A DNA stretch of 64,000 bases from Primula veris (taxonomy: Eukaryota > Streptophyta > Magnoliopsida > Ericales > Primulaceae): NCBI GenBank assembly GCA_963682055.1, contig OY821749.1, forward strand, positions 1,121,001-1,185,000. Direction: 5' to 3'. The notes below the pieces were generated by a model that worked only from the letters and a program-made list of their open reading frames with translations, searched no databases and was not told where the DNA came from. Both the position numbers and the translations under genes were made by a program. Positions 23,331 through 35,239 of this stretch are shown here, in pieces; the first letter of the stretch is position 1, and every line of letters begins with the position of its first letter.

Positions 23331-23520
23331 AAACAAAGAGACTAAATGAATAAACCAAGTACATAAAACAACTTTAAAGCAAACCGAATCGTTAAAATTA
23401 TACTTAAGATCAACTAATCCAAACCCAAAAAAACCCAAACTAAATCTAAAGTGAGAAAAGCCTTAGTTCCCATTAAATCGCCCTATCTGTAATACCCCAA
23501 ATGAAATAAACCAACGATAA

Positions 23521-24500
23521 GACTTTATCAAACCTAATAGGAAATGTAAGCATATATAAAGCAATTTGCAAATATAAACGAAACCCAAACACCAAAATCC
23601 AATCTTTAACTAAACACACAAACTAAATCAATCTAAGATGCAAAATCCCCTAGTTTTTTTACAAAAATAAATAGAAATCTAAATATAAAACTACCTAAAT
23701 AATGAAAGCTCCTAAGACTTTATCAAAACTAATAGGAAATGTAAGCATATATAACTCAATATGCAAATATAAATGATACCCACACACCAAAATCCAATCT
23801 TCAACTAAACTCACAAACTAAATCAATCTAAGATGCAAAATTCCCTAATTTTTTTACAAAAATAAATAGCAAATCTAAATATAAAACTACCTAAACTATG
23901 AAAAGCTCCTAAGACTTTATCAAAACTAATAGGAAATGTAAGCATATATAGGTCAAGGTGCAAATATAAACGAAACCCAAACAAAAATATCTAATCTTTA
24001 CCTAAACCCAAAAACTAAATCAATCAAAGATGCAAAATCCCCTAATTTTTTTACAAAAATAAATAGCAAATCTAAATATAAAACTACCTAAACTATGAAA
24101 AGCCCCTAAGACTTTATCAAAACTAATAGGAAATGTAAACATATATAAAACGAAACCCAAACAAAAATATCTAATCTTTACCTAAACTCAAAAACTAAAT
24201 CAATCTAAGATGCAAAATCCCCTAATTTTTTACAAAAATAAATAGCAAATTTAAATATAAAATTACCTAACCTATGAAAAGCCTCTATGAGGACTATCAA
24301 AACTAATAGGAAATGTAAGCATATATATATATAGGTCAAGGTGCAAATATAAAACGAAACCCAAACAAAAATATCTAATCTTTAACTAGACCCACAAAAT
24401 AAATAAATCAAATATGCAAAATCCACTAAATTTTTTTTACAAAAATAAATAGCAAATCTAAATACTATAAAACTACCTAAACTATGAAAATCCCCAAAAT
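23521..24500. repeat. five tandem copies of a unit of about 195 bp in the FBS 5' region
   Basis: Units start with GACTTTATCAAAACTAATAGG-type sequence at 23521, 23716, 23913, 24110 and 24292 (periods 195, 197, 197, 182). All carry AGATGCAAAATCCCCTAATT and AAATAGCAAATCTAAATAT. Copies 3-5 lack a block or have changed AATGTAAGCATATATA. The array lies in what is probably the promoter or first leader intron of the FBS gene. Confidence 0.92.
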
Positions 24501-24519
24501 TATCTCACCATAGATAAAC

Positions 24520-27500
24520 ACACAGAATAAATCAACAATAAATATAAATATTTACATATGCAAAAAAAAATATAAAAAAAAAGAGAGAGAAAAGGGGAAC
24601 CAACCTCTTATTATTCCTTAACCCTAAAGATTTGGTATCAGAGGATAATGGTTATCAAACGTAACCCCCATTTCCAACTTTAAATACAAAAAAAAAATGG
24701 GCTTAGCTTATATAAAAAAGATTTTTTGATATCAATTTAATTAAAGTTAAGAAGATTTTGTGCATAATATTTTTCCTTGTAAATAACGGAGATATTTGTT
24801 GTATCCATTTATATGTTCTATGTTTATATATAAACTAGCCGTTTGGTGATGGACACGTGTCAGAATTTTGACTATGCTTATGTGGATGATTTGGTCGGTC
24901 TAAATTGGTTGACTCACATTTATGTAGATAAAATATAAAATTAAAAAAATATATTTGTATCTATCTGTATACTATAATAGTTTACAGTATGTCTGCGCGA
25001 TGCGTGGTGTAACGTGTAAATTGTTGTGAAATATCAGGTAAAAGTATTTAGCAACACAAACTCAATTTTTTAAACTATTAATAGTTTTTTATAATTATTT
25101 GTTTTAAGGCCTCGTACGATCTTCAATTCAGATGAACTAATAGTATATATATGTAAATCCTAATGTAAAAATATGAACTACTCCATCTATGAAAATGTAT
25201 AAAAAAGGAAATGGGCTATTGAAAAATAGATATACTGATATAAAGAAAAAATAGAAATAATGAATCCTAAATAGAGTTTGGGTTCGAAATACATAGAAAT
25301 TTCATATGGATGGGATTGTTTATAATGATAAACAAATGTAAAGAATTTATCAAGATTCTTATTAATTCAATTGATATTTTGAGAAGGGTTTGGTTGAATT
25401 TGAAAATTCACTTATCTTATTCAATTTGTTAACACGTTTTATGTAATATGTACCATTTAGATGGTGACATGTGTGAAAACTAACTAGTAGTGGAGATTTG
25501 TGATACTTAGCCGTGTTAATTTGGTAAATTATTGATTTAAGGGTATAGTTTTGAGTGAGATTGTATTTGATCCTATTTGTTGGGATTGAACAAGATTTGT
25601 GGGTTTGAATTTGTTTTCTTCTTAGTTTTATGCATGAGATTTTGATGGTCGTCTTTTGACTGTGTCATGTTCATTATTTTCAGTGTTTTGTCGTGTTATG
25701 GTGATATGTAACATGTCCGACACTCATACTTGTATCATCCTACATAGCTCTTCGAGTATTATTCATATACTAGTTTATTGTCATGATTTTCATAATTTAG
25801 TTTAAGTTTTACTATATCGACGTTTTAAATCCTTGATTAAATAATGTATTTATGTGTTGTCGGCTGGTGATTAGGGTTAAGGTGGCATTTCAAGCCCTAA
25901 CAAGATATCGTTTGAACGGTAAATTAGATACATTGAAAATTCTAACTGAATATCAACTGCCTGTATTTAAACATTGATATGACCTAAAATCTTAAGATGT
26001 AACTCAACTTAAGAGAATTATATAACTTCCTTACAATGTCTTTCTTATAGTACCATTATAATTTTCATTTTATTGATGTTAAGTATCTTATGGGTAAATA
26101 AAGGTTTATTGGGTCAATTACTAAAAACTTGTAAACTCATATTATCAACTGAAGTTATGTGAATGAAATAGAAGTTTGGACAAAACAAGAAGTAGAGATA
26201 CAGTAATAATACCTTGATTTCACTTTATACTTTACTAGTATTATTTAATTTCATTTTGTACTATTCCTAAAATTTCAAAGACAAGTCAAACACGGTTATG
26301 TTACAAGTTGTAAACTTAAGTGGAGTAATTATGTCATGTTCCATTGGACCCACCACATGTTTTTTTTACATTACATATGTGTCTACAGTTATTTTCTGAT
26401 TTTTTTTTAATGTTTTTTTTTATCATCTTGCTTATTTTATTTAAAAAAAATATTTAAAAAAATTATACAGTTAATATAATGCATGTATTAATACATTGTA
26501 ATAATTATTTTTAAAAAAAAATTTGCATGCAATTTATTTTGAAATAAATGTATAAATTAGTGTAAATTAAACATTAAATCTTAAAAAAATTGTTTAAAAC
26601 AATATTAAATCCAAATGTTTTAAAATTTAAATAAAATATAATATAAAAGTTTATAAACTTGCGGAACAAGTTATGAAATTTTAAAATTTAAATAAAGATA
26701 AATTAAAAAACACGGAATGACATACATATAGAATATTTGAACTGAATTTCTAATTGACTAGTCCCCATCATATGGATGGGATTTTATCTTTTCACAATTT
26801 GGTTCACATTAGCTAACATTTTAGGCAATAAATACTTAGTTTGGGTAATGTTACAATTTCTTTAAGAGCATTTATATTTTATATATACCATATTTGTTAA
26901 AACTCACCAAAAGCTATCTTACACACTAGCTTCATAATCTTTGGCTTAGCTCATTTACAAGGTAATGATTCGAAAATGTAATATAATGAACTTGTATGGA
27001 GTGTTAATAAAGGTGATTTAGTTTCGTTTTGATACTCTCACATAAAAATAGAATGTTGTTATGAAGCGTAAAAGAAGTGAACGTACCGTTACTCGAATCA
27101 AATTAGCCCATGTTTTCTACAGTAAAATGTTATATGTATGTTGCCATGTTGGCTTGCTCATTCTCTCTATTCATTTCCGTGTTCTGTTTTTCATATAAGC
27201 AAGGGAATTATAAATAATTACATATAAATCAATTTAATTATAAAAAACTCACTTATGTGTAGTTATTTTAATTAGTTACATATACTTATTTACAATTATG
27301 TCTTAGAGTAGGAAATGTCTTAGAGTAGGAAATATCATTGTATTATTTTACAAGATTCATTTTGGTAACTGCTAAATAATAATTTATTCGGTTAATATAA
27401 AAATATTTAACCCAAGAATGTCGGAAAACAAATATAATCAAATTAATGTAATCGATTAGTTACTAGATGAATAAAAATTGGATTTAAATGTCACATTAAA

Positions 27501-28436
27501 AGTGGGACTTTTTTAATTTGCTTTTAATAAATGTTATAATAAATAATAAATAATAATTTAGGCGATCATTATTTTTGACGACTTCTTGTATAGAAAATGT
27601 GTAACTAGATATGTATTATATTATAGATGGTTTGTTTTGACAGGATGTGTTAAAAGCAATTTGTAAAATAGAAACAAGCTAGTATTATCATATATGACAA
27701 TTTTGATTGTTCCACTATCATATTGTTAAATTTCCACATTAATTCACCCACCAATCACAAGACTTTTCTGGTTCCCACCAAACTTTGGACAAGTCAACAA
27801 ACAAAATATGGTGAATTATAAATAGGTAACCATTCAACTTAATTATAAAAACTCTACTTATAAGTATTTTTTTATAATTATATACATATGGCATAAAAAA
27901 TAACAAAACATACAACAACAAAAACAAAATTTGAAAAAATATATATAAAAAAATAAAAAAATGTATACATAGTATCAAACATAATAAGAGATGATCAAAC
28001 AGTATTAAACATACATGATTGAACAAGATTAGACATGATCGCACATATTTTTATATAAAAAATATTTTTTTTTAAAAATTTTGGCTTTTTTAATTTTGGT
28101 TTTTAATTTTTTAATTTTTTAATATTTTTTTAATGACATATGTATCTATTTGTAAATAAGTTCACAAAATATGTATTTTTTTATAAAAGAGTCATTAAGT
28201 TCAAAATAACATGTTTTTTTTTAAAAAAATAAGTTTCTAAATAGTTACTAAATTATCATTTTCCTTAAAATGTAATTAATTAAAATTTTACATCTCCTTT
28301 TGCCAATTCCTTGGGGACAAAGGAATAGTAATTAATCTCACAAGTTATATATAGAATTATATATATATATATACTACTAGCTTGTATCACAAATATACTA
28401 TAACCTATATTGGAGTAGCTTGAAAAGGTCGAAACG
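24520..28436. other. long AT-rich intergenic region
   Basis: Nearly 4 kb with no gene I can support. The left edge (24600-24700) is the likely 5' end of the FBS transcription unit. Poly-A/T-rich segments occupy 26400-26720 and 27880-28260; the minus-strand frame at 27739-28044 is a Leu/Ile/Phe-rich by-product of that. A short TGGGATT-containing motif with CATATGGATGGGAT is repeated at 25310 and 26770. Confidence 0.5.
28347..28376 (+). promoter_or_regulatory. TATA-rich segment upstream of the acidic-protein gene
   Basis: A TATATATAG and a longer TATATATATATATA run lie 60-90 bases upstream of the ATG at 28437, a plausible plant core promoter position. Evidence is position and composition only. 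Confidence 0.4.
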
Positions 28437-28847
28437 ATGTCAAAAAATAGCACTGCTTTCGTCGATGAATCTTCGCTGAATGGTTTATTCAACGATAAGT
28501 GCAAGATTGTCGAAGATATTGATCACCACTACAAACAAGAGCTGACACAAGAAGATTTGTTGAATGCTTTATTTCACGATAATTGCAAGATTCATGACGC
28601 AACGATGGATCATCACGATAAACACGAGTTAGTAAAACACGAGTTTCGTAGTTGTGAAGAAAACATGGATGAAAGCGATGACGATGATAGCAATGATAGT
28701 GATGAAAGTACTTCGGGTATGGATTGTAGCGACAGTGAGAGCGACGAAGATGACAACGAGGAAGATACGGAAGAACTTATGGGGGATTATGGTTACTTTG
28801 AAGAAGGGGAAGATTATTGTTATACTGTCCTCACGGTCTATTATTAG
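28437..28847 (+). CDS. small acidic protein with internal duplication, function unknown
   Basis: Intronless frame of 136 residues with an ATG at 28437. The N-terminal half holds two imperfect repeats: residues 13-36 (SLNGLFNDKCKIVEDIDHH...) and 41-65 (LLNALFHDNCKIHDATMDHH...), each ending in a His/Asp cluster and (K/Q)-x-EL. Residues 77-115 are a Ser/Asp/Glu tract, typical of casein kinase 2-type acidic regions, and the last 20 residues are Tyr-rich (YGYFEEGEDYCYTV). No membrane segment, signal peptide or known domain. The conserved repeat spacing and the promoter-like upstream sequence argue for a real gene; the lack of a recognised family argues for caution. Nuclear or chromatin association is only a guess from composition. 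Confidence 0.6.
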   Translation: MSKNSTAFVDESSLNGLFNDKCKIVEDIDHHYKQELTQEDLLNALFHDNCKIHDATMDHHDKHELVKHEFRSCEENMDESDDDDSNDSDESTSGMDCSDSESDEDDNEEDTEELMGDYGYFEEGEDYCYTVLTVYY

Positions 28848-31067
28848 CACAATTAACTTTTAACGAGATTAATAATCATGTAAGGGGGTCGAAAATATAA
28901 ACTTTCTTTTAAATGTAAATCATATCAATGATCGGGTGATTTAGACATTTAGTTAATTTTGATTTTAAGAATGAATTTCTAAGGAATGTTATTGTTTCGT
29001 TTGTTGTTCCTGTGTGTTTCGGATGAATTTTTAATATGGTGCTTGCGTTAGGGACGCATACTTTCAATTTGTGTCGTTGATCGGTATATTTATATGATAA
29101 AAAAATTTAGCTTAATATATTTTGGAACAATTAATTGTGGAGATAACAGTTCGTTATTGCATATAGTATTCTGATATTGCTCATCAAATAAGTCTGATTA
29201 TATTAATTTTCGATGTGTGGAGGTTTTACGTAAACGTATTACAGGAAATTTTAGAACCAAGCAGTGATATAAATAGCGACAGTATCGAGAGACGATTCTT
29301 CTTAACAAGACAAATCTAACTTACAAGTTTGTGTTATTTTGCGTGAACGGTATCGATCATTTAACAAACAAACTTTAACTGTTCAACGGACAAATCTGGG
29401 TCAAGTCGATCCATCACATGTAACCGATCGATGGACAAAATTGTACATCTAATATAATGTACTTTAATTATTATTCAATATCTGAGCCATTGAACGTTTA
29501 AAATGTGTAGGTTTACTATTAATTTTTGTTGCTTTTTTTGTTTAACTAGTGGCGGCTATGGTTTTGGTCTTTTGAAGTTTTTTTCCTCGTTTTGTTCTTT
29601 AAATTGCTATAAATAAGTGTTTTATGAATACTTTAATTGCTTTACTTTTAGAGAAGTGCTTTTCTTCCCATTATGTTAACCGAGTCATTTAATCTTATAT
29701 TGTTAACTTAACACGAAAACGCTACAACGTGTAGCTTACTAATCAAGTCTTTTGCATTGAAATAGCGAATCAGTTTGTACCGAAAGCTCTTCTTGTAATA
29801 CTGAATTTTATGTTATTTAGGTCGGTTGACCTGACGAAAAAGTCGGGTAAATTGACAACTCATACTTAATTTCTGTGTGTTTTCTATCTGCACAATATTT
29901 TAAGTAAGCTACACTGTTGAACTGCTCGATGCGGAACAGACGAACGCCATAGCAAACTTTTTTATAAAGTCAGCTTTTCATCCTAATGGATATCAGAAGA
30001 GCGTTAAAACTTAAATCTCGGTACTGGGTCGTAATTCTTTGCCTGACCTTTATATTAACTGGTGATGAAATTGAAATATTGAAATACTAATATGAATTTG
30101 TGTGGGACTTTTCTGTCCTTCCTATGTTTCTAGAAATTACTCTCTCTTTTTTTGCTTTCGCAGTTGAACTAAATTATTGAGAATGAACTTAATTTATCTT
30201 CTGTGATCCGAACAGATGGTAAATATTAACCAAAGGTCTTCTTTTCGTTATTTCACCCAATATCGTGAATGATAATGTTTAAGTCTTTAGTTTTAGATTA
30301 ATAAGCCTTCAAGTGTTCCAAACCAGCCTTAAACACATCATTGCATTGATGTGTTTAAAAGCAACTCTACTCAGCTGCTATTTACAGTTCAATCTTCTAT
30401 TGTTCTTATGCATGTTTTAGCATTATGTAAATCGTAATGATGGATTTCGGACTCCGTACTTATCATGTTTAATTGTTTATCTGGATCATTAACAGTGTTG
30501 CTCTTTTTTTGATTTATGTTGGACTAGAAAGTTAACAAACGTAACAGGTCTATTTTCTCATTACATGAATGCACTACAATGAATTAGATAGCAATTAAGA
30601 AAACTGGCTGTTTATGATTTTATTCTAGTATATTAGTACCTGTTTAGAGAAGAGAGATTAAGATGAAATTAGATGTGTGAATATTACTAATTATGTTGAT
30701 TTAATTAACCACTTGGTTAATATACATATAACCATTGAATAACTTGTCTCTATCTTATTCACCCACAAAGAAACAGCATGATAGCAGCCGCTTTTAAGCA
30801 GCATAATATTCAAACCCCCTTTTTTATAGTATTATTCAACAGTCAATAGCAATTATGGATTTTAATTTTTCTAGCAAAAATGTATATAAAGTTCTTCAAA
30901 ACCTTTCATTAACATTCATTCAAATATGCATTATCTGTTCCAACTTTGAAAAATCCTTTCCTTAAGTCCTACAAAGCATAAGCACTTTTCAACAACATTC
31001 ACTCCAATATATATAAGCACTTTTCTATCATCTTTTTATTTACTCACCCTTTTATTATTTTTCTCCT
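28848..31067. other. intergenic sequence between the acidic-protein gene and RPI
   Basis: No gene supported over 2.2 kb on either strand. It is less AT-extreme than 24.5-28.4 kb. No mobile element or RNA gene recognised. Confidence 0.5.
30883..30890 (+). promoter_or_regulatory. candidate TATA box of RPI
   Basis: TATATAAA lies 178 bases upstream of the RPI start codon. A second TATA-like stretch at about 31007-31015 is part of a 35-bp direct repeat (ATAAGCACTTTTC at about 30978 and 31013), so either could position transcription. Confidence 0.5.
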
Positions 31068-31781
31068 ATGGATTTTACTCAAGAAGATCTCAAGAAAATT
31101 GCAGCCTACAAAGCGGTCGAATTCGTAGAGTCTGGTATGGTACTGGGGCTGGGAACCGGGTCCACAGCAAAACATGCGATAGACCGAATAGGAGAGCTTC
31201 TTAAGCAAGGCAAACTCAAGAATATTATCGGTATACCCACATCAAAACAAACACAAAAACATGCTTCATCCTTGAACATTCCGTTATCGGACCTTGATTC
31301 ATACCCTTACCTCGACTTGGCAATTGATGGGGCTGATGAGGTGGACCCAGATATGAACTTGGTGAAGGGGAGAGGAGGGTCTTTGTTACGAGAGAAAATG
31401 ATAGAAGGGGCTTGCAAGAAATTTGTTGTTATTGTCGATGAATCTAAGCTTGTGAGTCATATAGGGGGAAGTGGTTTGGCAATGCCGGTTGAGATTGTGC
31501 CTTTTTGTTGGAAATTCACAGCCTTAAAGCTCGAGTCTTTGTTTAAATCTTCGGGTTGTGTTGCCAAGCTTAGGAATTTTAACGAAAATCATGAGCCTTT
31601 TTTGACTGATAATGGGAATTATGTGATTGATTTGTATTTTAAGCGGCAGATTGGTGACTTGGAGGTTGCGAGCAGTGCGATTCTAAGATTGCCAGGTGTC
31701 GTTGAGCATGGGATGTTTATTGGACTTGCTACTACGTTGATTGTCGCAGGGAAACTTGGTGTTTCGGTGAAGAACAAGTAA
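31068..31781 (+). CDS. RPI: ribose-5-phosphate isomerase A, cytosolic type
   Basis: Intronless 237-residue RpiA-family enzyme that interconverts ribose 5-phosphate and ribulose 5-phosphate in the pentose phosphate pathway. The phosphate-binding LGLGTGSTAKH sits at residues 26-36. Catalytic residues line up with E. coli RpiA (Asp81, Asp84, Lys94, Glu103) at identical spacing: Asp87 and Asp90 (IDGADEVD), Lys100 (LVKGRGG) and Glu109 (LLREKM). The protein begins almost directly with the fold (MDFTQEDLKKIAAYKAVEFV), so there is no transit peptide; this favours the cytosolic form rather than the plastid Calvin-cycle one. Plant cytosolic homologues are a little longer at the N-terminus. The upstream CT-rich leader and TATA elements look intact. 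Nothing is broken. Confidence 0.96.
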   Translation: MDFTQEDLKKIAAYKAVEFVESGMVLGLGTGSTAKHAIDRIGELLKQGKLKNIIGIPTSKQTQKHASSLNIPLSDLDSYPYLDLAIDGADEVDPDMNLVKGRGGSLLREKMIEGACKKFVVIVDESKLVSHIGGSGLAMPVEIVPFCWKFTALKLESLFKSSGCVAKLRNFNENHEPFLTDNGNYVIDLYFKRQIGDLEVASSAILRLPGVVEHGMFIGLATTLIVAGKLGVSVKNK

Positions 31782-33218
31782 GGTTGGCTTAGTTTGAGTT
31801 TAGTAACTAAAGACTAAAGTTATTGTTACTGTGGTTAATTAGAGTATGCTTTTTGTATTCAATAGCAGTAATCTTATTTATTTTTTCAATTAGGAGAGAT
31901 TTTGAGATGTTCTAGTATTAACGAATGCAATTATCGACTAGACTGAACAAAAGAAGACGGTACTAGTCATATAAAAAGTATTCATATTGGACAGTGCAGG
32001 TGTCCTTTAATATTTGTGTTGAAAATAGTTAACAAAAAATAAGATATATATTTGTATTGGAATTTGTTAAAACAAATTTTATTAACTATAAACTTATGTG
32101 TTTTGTTTGATTTCTCTGGCTTATGGTTTTTGAGTTTTTCTCCTGGTGTAGTTCTATTGTATGTCTTACTTTGGTGAAATCATACATTTGATAGTTCCAA
32201 ATAAGTGTTATGATGCATGCAATACTTTTTTTTTGTTACTATAAAAAAGCTTTCTTCCCGTCGTATTACCTCGCCATTTTATTTTATCTTGTCCTGTAGA
32301 AAAAACGCAGAAAGATGGCGTGCTAATTTAATGTTTTGTACTGAAAGCACGCAGGTTAATTCCGACCACAAGTGTTACTTGTATAGTTTTATAAGTGAGA
32401 TTACGCTATCTTTATTAGGTTGATCAAAGTGTCGAATAAAATGGCGGTACATATTTTCCCTCATCTCCCAAAAGCAAGATAAGAATACAAAAAAACTTCA
32501 TGGATCTCGGAGTCTTAACTTTTTTCTTTTATCAGCAACATTCACAGTGTTCTTTCAATGATTTATTATGGATTTGGAACCTTTAATATATATCATTAGA
32601 ACTCAAATGGTACTCGGTTTGCTGGTTCAATTATTTTAGTTTTTCCACATTACGAAACTGTATTACAATGGAAACACTCGTAAATCGTAAGCAACAGAAA
32701 GTAAAGTAACTGGTACGAATAAATTACGAGCTAAAAATAAAACATTTATCGAAAGAATTCAGCACTGTCGCTGCACAAGTGCACGCGGAGTGCACAAACT
32801 CCATCTGATACGCAATGCATCATAAACCACTCCCAAGATTACCAAAAATCTGATATGGAATATACTTGAGCTTCTAAGAATCTAAATGTTATTTATGTAC
32901 TCTTTCGCGTACCTATAATTACCATGGTGATGCTTGCTAACAAAATTGCAGTCATTCTAACTTCACTCAGCTTCCAATCTTTTAACATAATGGGAAAAAA
33001 GCAGATAATTCCTTAAAGGTCTACTAATAAGAATAAATAAAGCGCAGAAAATGCATTAATAAATTCTTAATATCTCATATAATCCGAGAATATACTGTAT
33101 TACGGAATAACAATAACCCACCAGTACTAGTACTTCACGACTGCTAATACCTTAATGAACTTCAAGCAAAGAATCAAAAACAGAAAGAAAAAAAGAAAAA
33201 GAAAAAACTCCGATATCA
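31782..33218. other. intergenic sequence downstream of RPI
   Basis: Contains 3' UTRs of RPI (left) and of the convergent F-box/FBD gene (right). No gene, tRNA or recognisable transposon seen. Confidence 0.5.
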
Positions 33219-35239
33219 TCAGATAAAAACCTCTACTTTAGGAGAGCACCTTCGAAATTTCATTATCTTTTGAGTTAACTGGATGAACCTCTGTGATGCC
33301 AAACAGGAGGACCACTTAGAGTAGTCTGGACTTGCAGTCTTGATAACCATATTTTCCAACTCCTTGGCCTTCTCAAGAACAGTTTTCACTAGTCGCAGCA
33401 CAGATTCTTCATGACATGGACAAAAGTTAATGATATGTACTGTTTTCAGATGTGAGGAGACGGAAAGAAAATTATTCTCGTCTAGTTTATCATTGAGTTT
33501 CTCACTATCATTGTGCTGTAAACATTCAAAAAAGAAAATGATTAATTAGAATGTTACACTCACTGTTTATCTACTTATCAACAAAAGTAAAACTGAATCA
33601 AAATCTGGAACTTACATAGCTCATGTCTACTTTTAAAAACTCTAGATAAGAAGAGCCATTTAGCAGAAGTTGTATGCCTAGGTTGTACTGCAAGTTCATG
33701 ACATATGGATAAATTGACAAAGATTTGCATCTTAATGTCAAACGACGAAATTGATCTAGGTTTTTCGACAAAACCTGTCAACAAGAAAAAGCATATAAAT
33801 TAAACAAATTAATTACAATTCTAATTATACAATTCAGGTAATAAAAGTTTTGTAAGGCTTACCTGATTACACCAAGTTCCCAATGTGAGTTCTTCAACAT
33901 GTTGAAGGTTTTCGAGAATGTGTAATAAATGGTTGCAATTTTCTTCTGAGTCACTAGTTGCGTCACATGTTAAACTAAGATCAGCTTTAACCAGAGATGA
34001 GACGTTTGCTAAAAGACAACGTCGTCTATAAAAATTTCCGAATAAAACTAATGATGTTACATAAGGAGCGGTTATATTCAAGACAGTCGTATCACCCCAA
34101 TCAAGTTTGTTACGGAAACTATGTGTTATCACCAGCTCTTCAAGACTCTTTGTTTGTATATCCAAGAACTTAAGCCCAACACAGGAAGTAATCTTAAGAA
34201 CTCCCAAATTCGGACAACCTTTCAATATTTCCGAAACTAACCCATTGCTTAATTCAATATATTCCAAAGATAGACTCTTGAGGTACCTCCAACGTATATT
34301 GTCAATAGGCGCGATACGACAATTGAACAAACTCAATTCTTTTAATGAGGAATTATTAAACAGATATTGTGGCAATTCATACCCATATAATTCATCAGCT
34401 CCATGTGATCCATAAATATTAAACCTTAAATAAACCTTTTCAGTTCCACGCTGAGTTAGAGAATGAATTATACGATCAACCCACATATCATGGTCATCTA
34501 TATACCCTCTATAATTCAGCACAAATTTTCTTATAATACGGCATTTACATGACTTAAGCGTACAATTGACAAAATCTAAGAATTTTAGAATTTCACCTTT
34601 ATCGATCATATGGTCTTGTTTGAAATCAAGTGTCGACAAATCTTTCCAGAGGTGTTCCCATCTTTTCGATAAAACTCCGGTTCTCACATTATCTTTCATA
34701 GGCAAAAATGACATGATGTGATGAAGTGTGTCGTCGTTTAAATCACTGATTCTATCCGCGTTGTAATTAGTCCTCCACCTTTTTCTAGAAGGTTGAATAA
34801 ATATTTCTCTTGTTTCGTAAATATTCTCACCTCCTCCTTCTTGTTCTCCTCCACCATCATCATCATCATCATCGTCTCCTTCTTCTGCTTCAACAGTATT
34901 TATTCCAATATATTGATTGGGTTCGTCGTTATATATCCATCCATCTTCATCTTCATCTTCTCCAATATCCTCAACTACGTTTGGTTTTTCATCATAAAAA
35001 GCTCGCTCTTTTTCTTCTGTATCATCATCAAGTTCTCCACATTCCTCTTCTTCACTGAGTACTACTGTTTCATGAACATATATTTGATCATCTTCTTCTT
35101 CATCTTCGCTAAAGTGATCATTACAATGTATGTAATCATCTTGGTTTTCTCTTTTTTCCGAGGCAGAATTGTCTTTTAACAAAGAACCATTCTGAAAATC
35201 GGTTAATAATTTGCTAATGAAATTATCATTTTCCTCCAT
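33219..35239 (-). CDS. F-box/LRR/FBD protein with a long acidic N-terminal extension
   Basis: Three exons with phase-0 introns: 35239-33863, 33774-33616, 33515-33219; 610 residues. The F-box is at residues 162-206 (DRISDLNDDTLHHIMSFLPMKDNVRTGVLSKRWEHLWKDL), the variant typical of plant F-box/FBD proteins. LRR-like segments follow (SLKELSLFNC, NLGVLKITSC, SLEELVITHS), and the C-terminal exon matches the FBD pattern (LKTVHIINF, then ELENMVIKT). Such proteins are SCF substrate receptors. The unusual part is residues 1-150: an acidic tract with many Asp/Glu runs, ending in a basic SRKRWR. Most relatives begin within about 30 residues of the F-box. The start at 35239 is the first ATG, and the frame stays open up to it. 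Confidence 0.9.

Noticed and set aside
23521..24500. CRISPR-like array
   Set aside because: Direct repeats are about 195 bp with no short-repeat/unique-spacer pattern, in a plant nuclear context; an ordinary tandem repeat.
27739..28044. Minus-strand frame of 101 residues that looks like a membrane protein
   Set aside because: Leu/Ile/Phe content comes from poly-A/T sequence; no homology, no promoter, no codon bias.
34793..35179. Plus-strand frames of 128 and 82 residues with Ile/Phe and His runs
   Set aside because: They are antisense to the acidic N-terminal part of the F-box/FBD gene (GAT/GAA repeats read in reverse).
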